A stretch of 64,000 bases of DNA from Chryseobacterium paludis. GTDB taxonomy: Bacteria > Bacteroidota > Bacteroidia > Flavobacteriales > Weeksellaceae. The stretch lies in contig NZ_CP099966.1 in NCBI RefSeq assembly GCF_025403485.1, positions 1,984,001 through 2,048,000 of the forward strand, written 5' to 3'. The notes below the pieces were generated by a model, which worked only from the letters and a program-made list of their open reading frames with translations, searched no databases and was not told the origin of the DNA. A program made the translations under genes and the position numbers. Each line of letters begins with the position of its first letter. Within the stretch, counting starts at the first letter, position 1. Positions 27,167 to 34,090 of the stretch are shown here, in pieces.

Positions 27167-27425
27167 AAAGAATGCTATTCTCAAGATGTAAATGGTTAAA
27201 ATGGTGACAGTAATCCATATCAGAATGGGTGATCATAGAAGACCGTAAAGAATTACACCTCAGAATCTTAGTTCATCATATGGTTTTTCGAAAACTCAGT
27301 GATCACTGTAGTAATGAACAGTCTGCCAATGCAATCCGTCCTATTTCTAAGCCACGTGATTTAAAAACCATTTTTTTTGTAAATTTCAACAATAATTTAT
27401 TATTATTCACTAATACCTAATACCA

Positions 27426-28133
27426 ATGACAACTGAGAACATTTACCTATCCATTAAAAAATGGAAAACTTTAATTGATTCCTATAAGAGCGGAAATGAC
27501 GCGAATGAAAAGGAGATTCTGGGCTATTTAAACCAGGGAACTCACTTTTCTGTTTCCGGAAATGAGGTCGCATTATGGAAGACGAATCTTGAAAATGCGG
27601 ATCCTAAAAGAGTTCATGCTTATCTGGGCATCGATGACAACAAGCTTAAATTCTTTTTGATCGATTCCAAGAGTGACCGGGAGGCCGATTTCAACCATAT
27701 CTTTATCAAGGAATTTACCCGCCAGTCTCCGGAGGATCAGGCTCAGAACACCACCAATCTGGAAATTTTGCCACCCATCACTTCAGAATCGGCAATTAAC
27801 CGCAATTTCCGATGGAATATGTATGCTACAGCGTGGTTAAAAGCCCAGAAGACCGAACCTTTTGTTCAGGTGATCACTATTCCGTTTGAGGATTATGAAC
27901 GATTAGGCCTCGGGGATAGCGAATCCTGTACGTGTTTCTTTGGGTTAACGGATGAAGCAGAAAAAAGAGACACTGATTTCGCGTATCATATTGAGATCAT
28001 TACGGTTAAAGATTTAACGATCAATGAAATGAGCAGGACTGCGGAAAACTATTCCACGCCGCGACCTCCCTTTACCGTTGCTGATCCTGTTGACAACTAT
28101 CAACTCTTGCTCAAAAGCGGTGCTTTCTTATAA
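27426..28133 (+). CDS. Unrecognised R-body-locus protein, 235 residues
   Basis: The protein is soluble, without signal peptide or membrane segment. It has segments such as VHAYLGIDDNKLKFFLIDSK and NFRWNMYATAWLKAQ, and a late CTCFFGLTDEAE. I do not recognise a family. It is the first gene of the rightward unit that continues with a membrane protein, sensor kinase and response regulator, and is divergent from the RebB-fusion gene. Context suggests a role in R-body assembly or its control. Confidence 0.65.
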   Translation: MTTENIYLSIKKWKTLIDSYKSGNDANEKEILGYLNQGTHFSVSGNEVALWKTNLENADPKRVHAYLGIDDNKLKFFLIDSKSDREADFNHIFIKEFTRQSPEDQAQNTTNLEILPPITSESAINRNFRWNMYATAWLKAQKTEPFVQVITIPFEDYERLGLGDSESCTCFFGLTDEAEKRDTDFAYHIEIITVKDLTINEMSRTAENYSTPRPPFTVADPVDNYQLLLKSGAFL

Positions 28134-28764
28134 CAACCTATCCCTCTATTTACAAATACTTATCAACCTGACTTTGCTTACAGGTTTGATCTTGCTTGTA
28201 AAAAAAGGGATAAAAATAATGGCGGTGATCAAGGTATTTCTCGTCGCGGAATTCGCCCTGGAGCTGACAGACCTGATAGACCGCCTGCTGAAACTGAACA
28301 CGTTGAACACCTACAATTATGCATTGAGCCAGTTTTTTAGCCTGGTGATCCTCACAGAAATTTACAGCAGGTATTTTATAAAGCTCCCGGTCTCCATCAA
28401 GTGGATCGTTTATCTTTATGCGGCGGTTTTCCTGATCGTCAATCTGATGGATACACAAAAGGGAACGTGCCCTACTTTTTATTCCAACATCATCAGCAGT
28501 ATCATCATCTGTAGTTTCGCAGCCGCTTACTTTATGAAAATGCTTAAAAAAGGAAAGGTTGAAAAAAGCCTGTTTATCGTTAATATATTCGTCTTTCTTT
28601 TTTTTTCTGTTGAATGTCTGATCTCTACCACTTTTAATTTCTTAGTCACCAACCACCTGGAATGGGTAGCCCCGATCTGGCTTTTCAGAGGGGTTTTGCT
28701 GTGGTGCCTTTATCTTGCTTTTATTAATCTGGGATGTCGCAGTGGGAAAATCCGGGCTTGGTAG
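28120..28764 (+). CDS. Multi-pass membrane protein in the R-body regulatory unit
   Basis: I place the start at the GTG at 28120, which overlaps the previous stop by 14 bases; a TTG at 28078 or the ATG at 28219 are alternatives. The product has about six or seven hydrophobic segments (for example LYLQILINLTLLTGLILLV, FIVNIFVFLFFSVECLI) and short polar loops. It overlaps the sensor kinase start by 31 bases. It may be the membrane sensor input for a kinase that itself has one membrane segment. No family recognised. Confidence 0.65.
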   Translation: MLSYNNLSLYLQILINLTLLTGLILLVKKGIKIMAVIKVFLVAEFALELTDLIDRLLKLNTLNTYNYALSQFFSLVILTEIYSRYFIKLPVSIKWIVYLYAAVFLIVNLMDTQKGTCPTFYSNIISSIIICSFAAAYFMKMLKKGKVEKSLFIVNIFVFLFFSVECLISTTFNFLVTNHLEWVAPIWLFRGVLLWCLYLAFINLGCRSGKIRAW

Positions 28765-29483
28765 TTGGATGGATATGGATTGGTATAGGGCTATTTTTTT
28801 TAACGACGTTATTGATCACGATATTGATCGTCAACTATCTGAAAAGCATCAGGAAAAACAAGCAAAAAGTAATGCGGCTGGTCCGGAATACACAGACGGA
28901 ATGCTGGGAAAATACACTGCATTTACAGGAAAGGGACCGGGAACGTCTGGCAGAAGAGCTTCATGACAATATCATCTCACGCCTTAACGTCATTCGTTTG
29001 AATATCAATAACAAGAATACGGAAGAACTGAATCTGGATCTGAAAACCTCCATGCAGCTGATCCGGGAATTGTCGCATAATCTGACCCCTCCGGATCTGA
29101 GTGAAATTGAATTAACGGATCTTATCGCCGATTACCTCGATCAGATCAGCAAGAATATCGAGATCGCCTACCATCATATGGTTTCAGAAGCAGCCCTCAG
29201 CAGCCCCGTTAAATTAAACATCTTCAGGATCGTACAGGAATTGATCACCAACGTTTTAAAACACGCCAATGCAACCAGGATTGATGTTTCGCTGCGGGTC
29301 TCCCCTGATTATCTGATGCTCACGATAGAGGACAATGGCAATGGTTTTAAACCAGAAACTCATTACAATGGAATTGGTTTAAGAAATATCCAATCCAGAG
29401 CTCAGAAGATCCAGGCGGTTTATAAGCTTAAATCAAAGCCGGAAAAGGGGACGAAGTTTATTGCGGCTATGGCGTTGGAGTGA
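28734..29483 (+). CDS. NarL/DesK-type sensor histidine kinase
   Basis: The 249-residue protein has one membrane segment (about 10-33), then a HisKA_3 helix with RLAEELHDNIISRLN (phospho-acceptor H77) and an HATPase_c domain with ELITNVLKHANAT and DNGNGFKPE, GIGLRNIQSRA. It should autophosphorylate and pass phosphate to the NarL-type regulator 56 bases downstream. It has no large sensing domain, so the overlapping membrane protein gene may provide the input. Confidence 0.9.
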   Translation: MSQWENPGLVVGWIWIGIGLFFLTTLLITILIVNYLKSIRKNKQKVMRLVRNTQTECWENTLHLQERDRERLAEELHDNIISRLNVIRLNINNKNTEELNLDLKTSMQLIRELSHNLTPPDLSEIELTDLIADYLDQISKNIEIAYHHMVSEAALSSPVKLNIFRIVQELITNVLKHANATRIDVSLRVSPDYLMLTIEDNGNGFKPETHYNGIGLRNIQSRAQKIQAVYKLKSKPEKGTKFIAAMALE

Positions 29484-29539
29484 GGGATTGAGAATTGAAA
29501 AATTAATATTGAAAATAAAAAATTAAACTTAAAAATTAA

Positions 29540-30220
29540 ATGGAAAATTTAAAAATTAAAATCGGCATCGTAGATGATGACCTGCTTTTTGTACAACTTT
29601 TAAAAAATTACATCAATAATGATGAACGTTTTGAGGTGGTACTGACCTCAACAAGTGGTCAGCATTTTCTGAATGAAACAGACAATAATGCTTTGGACGT
29701 TTTGATATTAGACCTGAGAATGGCTAATGGTGACGGACTTGAAGTGATGTCTGCATTCGCCCAAAAAGAAGCTGACACCAAGATCATTGTCCTTTCCAGT
29801 TTTTACCGTCGCTCTTTTATGGGACAAATGCTGAAAATGGGAGCGCATGCTTTCCTGTCTAAAGAAATTGAGCTGGAAGAACTTTTAAATGTCATCCATT
29901 CGGTGTACCACAAAGGACATTATTTTTCTGATGAGCAGATCGATGTGATGCGGGGTCAGCTTTCCAATAAACTCCCTGAATTTCACGCCTACTCCAAGGA
30001 TGACCTCACGGACAGGGAAGTTGATGTTCTCAAACTGGTTTGCCAGCAATTAAGCACAAAAGAAATTGCCGACGCTTTATTTATCTCACCCAAAACGGTG
30101 GAAACGCATAAAACCAATCTGATGATCAAAACCTGTGTGAAAAACATGGCCGGACTGGTGATCTATGCCGTTCAGAATAATATTGTGGACGCTAATGAAA
30201 TTGTGCTGTTTGATAAGTAA
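29540..30220 (+). CDS. NarL/FixJ-type response regulator
   Basis: The 226-residue protein has a receiver domain with the acidic pocket VDDD (11-14), acceptor D58 in LILDLRMANGDG, and the lysine strand FLSKEIE. The C-terminal LuxR-type HTH spans about 152-205 (LTDREVDVLKLVCQQLSTKE, then IADALFISPKTVETHK). It pairs with the kinase upstream. It is a natural candidate to bind the 19-base element shared by both leftward R-body promoters; that link is inference. Confidence 0.92.
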   Translation: MENLKIKIGIVDDDLLFVQLLKNYINNDERFEVVLTSTSGQHFLNETDNNALDVLILDLRMANGDGLEVMSAFAQKEADTKIIVLSSFYRRSFMGQMLKMGAHAFLSKEIELEELLNVIHSVYHKGHYFSDEQIDVMRGQLSNKLPEFHAYSKDDLTDREVDVLKLVCQQLSTKEIADALFISPKTVETHKTNLMIKTCVKNMAGLVIYAVQNNIVDANEIVLFDK

Positions 30221-30273
30221 TAGCTGTAAAATAATTGATCAGTGATAATTGATAATGATCATTGATACTGAAT

Positions 30274-30354
30274 AGAATACAAATTTTAATAAACCCGTAA
30301 AAAAGATTACTAAAACATAAACCTCTTTATTATGGAATTACAAATTTGTATTCT
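30274..30354. repeat. 13-base perfect inverted repeat
   Basis: AGAATACAAATTT (30274-30286) has an exact reverse complement at 30342-30354, separated by 55 bases. No coding sequence lies between. It sits between the response regulator and the convergent 237-residue gene, so it may act in transcription termination or as a binding site. No T run follows directly. Confidence 0.5.
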
Positions 30355-30492
30355 TTCTCAGTATTTATCTTTTTGAGGAGTTTAGCTTCAGGCCTTTTAT
30401 GGATGTCATACCTATGATTTCAAAACCATGAAATTAATTTAAAGAGCAATTTACTATGGTGGATGCCATGAAATAATATTGCCGATAACTCA

Positions 30493-31206
30493 TTACTCTG
30501 TATAGTCAAAAAAACTGGTCTTTTTAGTAAGATCCTCTACCGTATGCCTTATACGAGGTAGATTTTGAGATGCTCTGTATGCTGCTGCATTGGCTCTTGC
30601 CATGTCAGGAAACAACCTGCTTCCAAAAACCTGATTAAAAGAGGCAAAATTATTAAATCCACCCCCTTTGAGCTTAATGTATACATTACCATCTTTCTCA
30701 AAAAATTCGAGGTCTAAGTAGCCACCACTGAAAAAATGCCCTGGCTCTGCAAGATTTCGCATGGTCAAATCTTCATCATTATGGGTCGTTCTTACCTGTC
30801 CACCGATTATTGCTGTCGTCACCCCTTCATGAGTTCTTCTTCCCATCAGCTGTCCATCTCCGCCTCTCAAGGCACCGGGCACCGTTCGTCCAATAGAATT
30901 CTTTGAAAAATCATATACCGAACGTGCAGTAAGGTTATCGCTAACGGAACCTACCAGTACATTAAACTCAAAATCGTGTTCATTATAACAGAACTTCCAA
31001 CCCAACCATCTTCCAAAAATGCGGAGAGGTTCCATTCCCAGGGATCCTACTCTTCCTTCCGGAGACACTATCTCATCCACAAAACGAAGTTGGGGAGCAA
31101 ACTGTTCCAGTTTTAAGAAGTATTTATAATTAGGCTCATCACTATTCCAGTTGGCCCGGACATATTGAGATGACCGCAACAATAAAGGATACATTATATT
31201 TCTCAT
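30493..31206 (-). CDS. Unrecognised R-body-locus protein, 237 residues
   Basis: The protein has no signal peptide. Its middle is rich in glycine and arginine (LRGGDGQLMGRRTHEGVTTA, then IIGGQVRT) and later has FSGGYLDLEFFEKDGNVYIKL. I do not recognise it. It lies directly after the tandem RebB genes on the same strand but behind a strong terminator, so it is probably a separate unit or expressed by read-through. A cargo, effector or assembly role is possible. Confidence 0.6.
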   Translation of the reverse strand: MRNIMYPLLLRSSQYVRANWNSDEPNYKYFLKLEQFAPQLRFVDEIVSPEGRVGSLGMEPLRIFGRWLGWKFCYNEHDFEFNVLVGSVSDNLTARSVYDFSKNSIGRTVPGALRGGDGQLMGRRTHEGVTTAIIGGQVRTTHNDEDLTMRNLAEPGHFFSGGYLDLEFFEKDGNVYIKLKGGGFNNFASFNQVFGSRLFPDMARANAAAYRASQNLPRIRHTVEDLTKKTSFFDYTE

Positions 31207-31245
31207 ATCAATTTTATTTTAAGTTATTAAGATTTTGTAATGATT

Positions 31246-31281
31246 AAAAAAAATCAGGGAGAACCATAACGTCCCCCCTGA
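31246..31281 (-). terminator. Terminator at the end of the tandem RebB array
   Basis: On the minus strand TCAGGG pairs with CCCTGA across a 16-base loop and is followed by eight T. It closes the five-gene RebB array. Confidence 0.75.
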
Positions 31282-31308
31282 CATGAAACCTAAAAAACAC
31301 GCTTTTAA

Positions 31309-31569
31309 CTAAGGATTTAATATTTTAGCGATAGAAACAGCATCTGCTACTGTATCCAGGCTGTAGATCTGGATCACTCCTTGTGTAGTGGCTGCCTGAC
31401 CTAAAATATTTTGTTGGTTTTGTGTATTCACTGCATTTTCAAACATAATTCCTGTTGAATGTGCTGCTGTCTGATACACGTTGCTTAATGCCATTGCTGG
31501 AGATTCTGCTACCACTTTTACGTTGGTCTGGGTAACTGCGTCTGTGATTTGTTCGTTAACTGTTGCCAT
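31309..31569 (-). CDS. RebB-family R-body protein, tandem copy 1 (last transcribed)
   Basis: The 86-residue protein reads NEQITDAVTQTNVKVVAESP, then NVYQTAAHSTGIMFENAVNT and IQIYSLDTVADAV. The opening NxQITDAVTQxNVKV and the QNQQN plus QAATTQG segments are the RebB ('killing trait') pattern known from the R-bodies of Caedibacter and later found in many proteobacteria. It should polymerise into the R-body ribbon in the cytoplasm. It differs from copy 2 at few positions (ILG versus IVT after QNQQN). Confidence 0.9.
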   Translation of the reverse strand: MATVNEQITDAVTQTNVKVVAESPAMALSNVYQTAAHSTGIMFENAVNTQNQQNILGQAATTQGVIQIYSLDTVADAVSIAKILNP

Positions 31570-31597
31570 AATGATTATTGTTTATTTGGGTTAAAAA

Positions 31598-31618
31598 GCA
31601 ACCGGATGCTCCGGCTGC
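31598..31618 (-). terminator. Inter-RebB hairpin 1
   Basis: GCAACCGG and CCGGCTGC form an 8-base stem with a 5-base loop. One pair is A-C on the plus strand but U-G in the minus-strand RNA, so the structure belongs to the RebB transcript. Five T follow in that direction. It could be a leaky terminator or a 3' stabiliser. Confidence 0.6.
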
Positions 31619-31646
31619 AAAGATTATTTTTTACTGTTGCCCGTTT

Positions 31647-31907
31647 TTAAGGATTCAGTATTTTAGCAATAGAAACAGCATCTGCTACTGTATCCAGGCT
31701 ATAGATCTGCGTAACACCTTGTGTAGTCGCTGCCTGAGTTACAATGTTTTGCTGATTTTGAGTGTTTACTGCATTTTCAAACATAATTCCTGTAGAATGT
31801 GCTGCTGTCTGATATACATTGCTTAAAGCCATTGCTGGAGATTCTGCTACCACTTTTACGTTCGACTGGGTAACTGCGTCTGTGATTTGTTCATTAACTG
31901 TTGCCAT
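31647..31907 (-). CDS. RebB-family R-body protein, tandem copy 2
   Basis: The 86-residue protein is almost identical to copy 1, with NEQITDAVTQSNVKVVAESP, then HSTGIMFENAVNTQNQQNIV and TQIYSLDTVADAV. RebB subunits assemble R-body ribbons. The 77-base gap to copy 1 contains a hairpin and the conserved leader AATAATCATT before the start codon of copy 1. Close similarity of the copies points to recent duplication or to gene conversion. Confidence 0.9.
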   Translation of the reverse strand: MATVNEQITDAVTQSNVKVVAESPAMALSNVYQTAAHSTGIMFENAVNTQNQQNIVTQAATTQGVTQIYSLDTVADAVSIAKILNP

Positions 31908-31935
31908 AATGATTATTAGTTATTTAGATTAAAAA

Positions 31936-31954
31936 CAACCAGATGCTCCGGTTG
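31936..31954 (-). terminator. Inter-RebB hairpin 2
   Basis: CAACC and GGTTG bracket an inner stem; the A at 31941 opposite C at 31949 is U-G in the minus-strand RNA, so pairing survives only in that strand. Five T follow it. It belongs to the same hairpin series as at 31598. Confidence 0.55.
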
Positions 31955-31989
31955 CCGGGTTATTTTTCTGCGCTTCGCAAAAAAGATTT

Positions 31990-32250
31990 TTATGGTTTTA
32001 AAATTTTTGCCATCGAAACAGCGTCTGCTATTGTATCAAGACTATAGATCTGCGAAATCCCTTGAGTCGTCGCTGCCTGAGTTACAATATTTTGCTGATT
32101 TTGAGTGTTCACCGCATTTTCAAACATAATTCCTGTTGAATGCGCTGCTGACTGATACACGTTGCTGATCGCCATTGCAGGAGATTCACCTACTACTTTT
32201 ACGTTCGACTGTGTTACTGCGTCTGTAATTTGTTCGTTAACTTTTGCCAT
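31990..32250 (-). CDS. RebB-family R-body protein, tandem copy 3 (most divergent of the five)
   Basis: The 86-residue protein opens MAKVNEQITDAVTQSNVKV and has VGESPAMAISNVYQSAAHST, unlike the VAESPAMALSNVYQTAAHST of its neighbours. The end is DTIADAVSMAKILKP. The changes are conservative, so it should still be a ribbon subunit. It may give a distinct subunit in a mixed ribbon, as type 51 R-bodies use more than one Reb protein. Confidence 0.9.
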   Translation of the reverse strand: MAKVNEQITDAVTQSNVKVVGESPAMAISNVYQSAAHSTGIMFENAVNTQNQQNIVTQAATTQGISQIYSLDTIADAVSMAKILKP

Positions 32251-32278
32251 AATGATTATTGTTTATTGGGTTTAGAAA

Positions 32279-32297
32279 CAACTGGTTTTTCCAGCTG
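32279..32297 (-). terminator. Inter-RebB hairpin 3
   Basis: CAACTGG and CCAGCTG form a 7-base stem with a 5-base T loop; the one non-Watson-Crick pair is U-G in the minus-strand RNA. The following T run is short (TTTC), so termination would be weak. Confidence 0.5.
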
Positions 32298-32330
32298 TAA
32301 GAATTGTTTTTCCGCTTAGCAGAAAGGTTT

Positions 32331-32591
32331 TTAAGGTTTCAATATTTTAGCCATAGCAATTCCATCCGCAATGGTATCTTTGCTGTAGATCTGCGTAATA
32401 CCTTGTGTAGTCGCCGCCTGAGTAAGGATGTTTTGTTGGTTTTGATTATTTACCGCATTTTCAAACATAATGCCTGTAGAATGTGCTGCTGTCTGATACA
32501 CGTTACTTAAAGCCATTGCAGGAGATTCTGCTACCACCTTTACGTTCGACTGCGTTACTGCGTCTGTAATCTGTTCGTTAACTGTTGCCAT
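32331..32591 (-). CDS. RebB-family R-body protein, tandem copy 4
   Basis: The 86-residue protein keeps the common N-terminus NEQITDAVTQSNVKVVAESP and has NAVNNQNQQNILTQAATTQG. Its C-terminus differs most from the others: TQIYSKDTIADGIAMAKIL, with a lysine and a glycine where the others have leucine or methionine and alanine. It is flanked by hairpins on both sides. Same expected role in ribbon assembly. Confidence 0.9.
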   Translation of the reverse strand: MATVNEQITDAVTQSNVKVVAESPAMALSNVYQTAAHSTGIMFENAVNNQNQQNILTQAATTQGITQIYSKDTIADGIAMAKILKP

Positions 32592-32620
32592 AATGATTAT
32601 TGTTTATTGGGGTTAAAAAA

Positions 32621-32639
32621 CAACCGGATTCTCCGGTTG
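32621..32639 (-). terminator. Inter-RebB hairpin 4
   Basis: CAACCGGA and TCCGGTTG form a perfect 8-base stem with a 3-base loop, followed in the minus direction by six T. This is the best terminator-like member of the series, placed after the first RebB gene of the array. Confidence 0.65.
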
Positions 32640-32672
32640 CTCGGATTATTTTCTGCTGTTAACAGGAAGGTC

Positions 32673-32933
32673 TTAAGGTTTCAGTATTTTAGCAATAGAA
32701 ACAGCATCTGCTACTGTGTCCATACTGTAGATCTGAGTGATCCCCTGTGTAGTCGCTGCCTGACCCAGGATGTTTTGTTGGTTTTGGTTATTTACCGCAT
32801 TTTCAAACATGATCCCTGTTGAATGTGCTGCTGTCTGATACACGTTACTCAAAGCCATTGCAGGAGATTCTGCTACCACTTTTACGTTGGACTGCGTTAC
32901 TGCGTCTGTAATTTGTTCGTTAACTGTTGCCAT
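32673..32933 (-). CDS. RebB-family R-body protein, tandem copy 5 (first transcribed)
   Basis: The 86-residue protein shares the N-terminal 54 residues with copy 4 and the C-terminus with copies 1 and 2 (MDTVADAVSIAKIL), as if exchange between copies had occurred. As first gene of the array it may be the most abundant product, given the hairpin that follows. The promoter should lie in the 471-base region upstream; no exact TAnnTTTG was found there. Confidence 0.9.
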   Translation of the reverse strand: MATVNEQITDAVTQSNVKVVAESPAMALSNVYQTAAHSTGIMFENAVNNQNQQNILGQAATTQGITQIYSMDTVADAVSIAKILKP

Positions 32934-33180
32934 AATGATTAATTGTTTTTTTTGAGATTGACTCTCGATTAAGAAATTATTTGATTTAAACTAGTTTTAT
33001 ATGGTATTTAACCTCATCGCAGATAATTCGAATGCAACAGATTTCAAAGCATTGATAAAAACTACTAACTGAGGATTGGATATATGGATGACTTCTGTAC
33101 AATGGTTGAAATCACGATCCGTAAAATCTGCGAGAGTTTAAAATGATGTATTTGATGAACTTCAGCGATCATAGCTGAGG

Positions 33181-33297
33181 CTAAAGAAAAGGATGCGGTT
33201 CCTTCTTTTCTTCTACGGTAGACTGCTGTACATAATATACACTTTGAGCTGAGATTGCATTTCCACATGATTGCCCGTTTTGGGAATCTACAGCATT
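33181..33297 (-). pseudogene. RebB-like gene remnant
   Basis: In one minus-strand frame the DNA reads NAVDSQNGQSCGNAISAQSV followed by YYVQQSTVEEKKE and a stop. The NAVDSQNGQ run matches NAVDNQNQQ of the RebB fusion and NAVNTQNQQ of the tandem copies. The frame has no ATG or GTG start and a stop lies 33 bases upstream; the preceding half of RebB is absent. It appears to be a truncated relic, partly overlapped at its start by the operon terminator. Confidence 0.45.
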
Positions 33298-33354
33298 AAA
33301 AAAACCGGTGCAGGATGAAAATTTTGACCTAATATATGTTGAGGGGCACCGGCT
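33297..33354 (-). terminator. Terminator of the long leftward R-body operon
   Basis: On the minus strand AAGCCGGTGC pairs with GCACCGGTTT (one U-G) across a 34-base loop, followed by a T run. It lies 51 bases after the stop of the small RebB-like gene at 33405 and separates that operon from the RebB array. Confidence 0.65.
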
Positions 33355-33404
33355 TCTATTCTACAGAGAAGAAAACCGCATCCGTAATTATTTCTTACTG
33401 AAGG

Positions 33405-33626
33405 TTAAAGACCCTTTTTTAGCATGGCTAATTCCTTGAGCAATTTTCCGGAATGCATCTTTTTAATTCCCATAACCGTATTGCTTATTCCCAATATGCC
33501 GTTTTGCTGTTGATGTACTGCAGAATTCATATGCATTAATCCTGTTGATTGTGCACTGACCTGCGAAGAAATAGCACTCGTTACCGAGGTGGACATTCCT
33601 AAAACTATCGTATTGATATCGCTCAT
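33405..33626 (-). CDS. Divergent RebB-like small protein, 73 residues
   Basis: The protein contains SAISSQVSAQSTGLMHMNSA and VHQQQNGILGISNTVMG, which line up with AAHSTGIMFENAVNTQNQQN of the RebB copies. It lacks the NEQITDAVTQ opening and ends in a basic helix (KKMHSGKLLKELAMLKKGL). It is the last gene of the operon starting at 35859. It may be a minor or terminal R-body subunit; this is inference from similarity. Confidence 0.75.
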   Translation of the reverse strand: MSDINTIVLGMSTSVTSAISSQVSAQSTGLMHMNSAVHQQQNGILGISNTVMGIKKMHSGKLLKELAMLKKGL

Positions 33627-33655
33627 AATAATTGTTATTTTTGTGATTAGATGTA

Positions 33656-34036
33656 TTATTTCCGCATATTAGCGAGTCGCATTTGCAGCTTGTTCATTCT
33701 TTCCGCCACCTTGAATTCTTTCTCTTTTATTTTTTCCTTAGACGTTTCCTGAAGCTTTTTCAATTGCTCTTCGTAATTCATCGTTGGCAGATTGGTGGTT
33801 GCAGATGCCTGATAGGCTTGCTGCTGTTTAACAGCTTCTTCCAGCTTTTCCAGTAAGGGAGCCAATGATTTTAATGTCTCTTTGGTCGCTTTATCTTTGA
33901 TATAATTAATGATTTCATCTTCATGACTGAGAACAAAAGGCATTACATCTTCCACCACTTCAGGTTCTATCACCTCTACAACAATAGATGGTGCAGGGAC
34001 AGAGGGGCGAGCCCTATGATTGATTCGTCTTCGCAT
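33656..34036 (-). CDS. Coiled-coil protein of the R-body operon, 126 residues
   Basis: The N-terminus is basic (MRRRINHRARPSVP), then an acidic stretch (VVEVIEPEVVEDVMP) and two long helices, the second strongly basic and heptad-like (YEEQLKKLQETSKEKIKEKE, KVAERMNKLQMRL). No family is recognised. It sits 29 bases before the RebB-like gene in the same operon. An assembly scaffold role is plausible but unproven. Confidence 0.65.
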   Translation of the reverse strand: MRRRINHRARPSVPAPSIVVEVIEPEVVEDVMPFVLSHEDEIINYIKDKATKETLKSLAPLLEKLEEAVKQQQAYQASATTNLPTMNYEEQLKKLQETSKEKIKEKEFKVAERMNKLQMRLANMRK

Positions 34037-34090
34037 AGGTTTTAATTTTTAGTGATTGTTGATAAAGGTGGTTCTCCGCAGAATGCACTT

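Larger units (their letters stand above)
32934..33404. other. Upstream region of the RebB array with a gene remnant
   Basis: This 471-base stretch separates two R-body transcription units. It holds a RebB-like remnant (33181-33297), the terminator of the preceding operon, and the presumed promoter of the array. A 67-codon minus-strand frame at 33065-33268 is not supported. The 19-base element of the other two promoters was not found here. Confidence 0.55.

Noticed and set aside
27229..27420. 63-codon plus-strand frame ahead of the 235-residue gene
   Set aside because: No motif and no support beyond being open; the region is better explained as promoter and leader DNA.
28078..28119. TTG-started extension of the membrane protein gene
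   Set aside because: It overlaps the previous gene by 56 bases and adds a non-hydrophobic leader; the GTG at 28120 fits better.
31578..32822. Plus-strand frames opposite the RebB copies
   Set aside because: They repeat once per RebB copy and are antisense shadows of that gene family.
31309..32933. CRISPR array or variable-number repeat
   Set aside because: The repeated units are 260-base coding genes with 77-82 base gaps, not short repeats with unique spacers.
33065..33268. 67-codon minus-strand frame
   Set aside because: A different frame in the same DNA carries the RebB-like remnant, so this one is a shadow.
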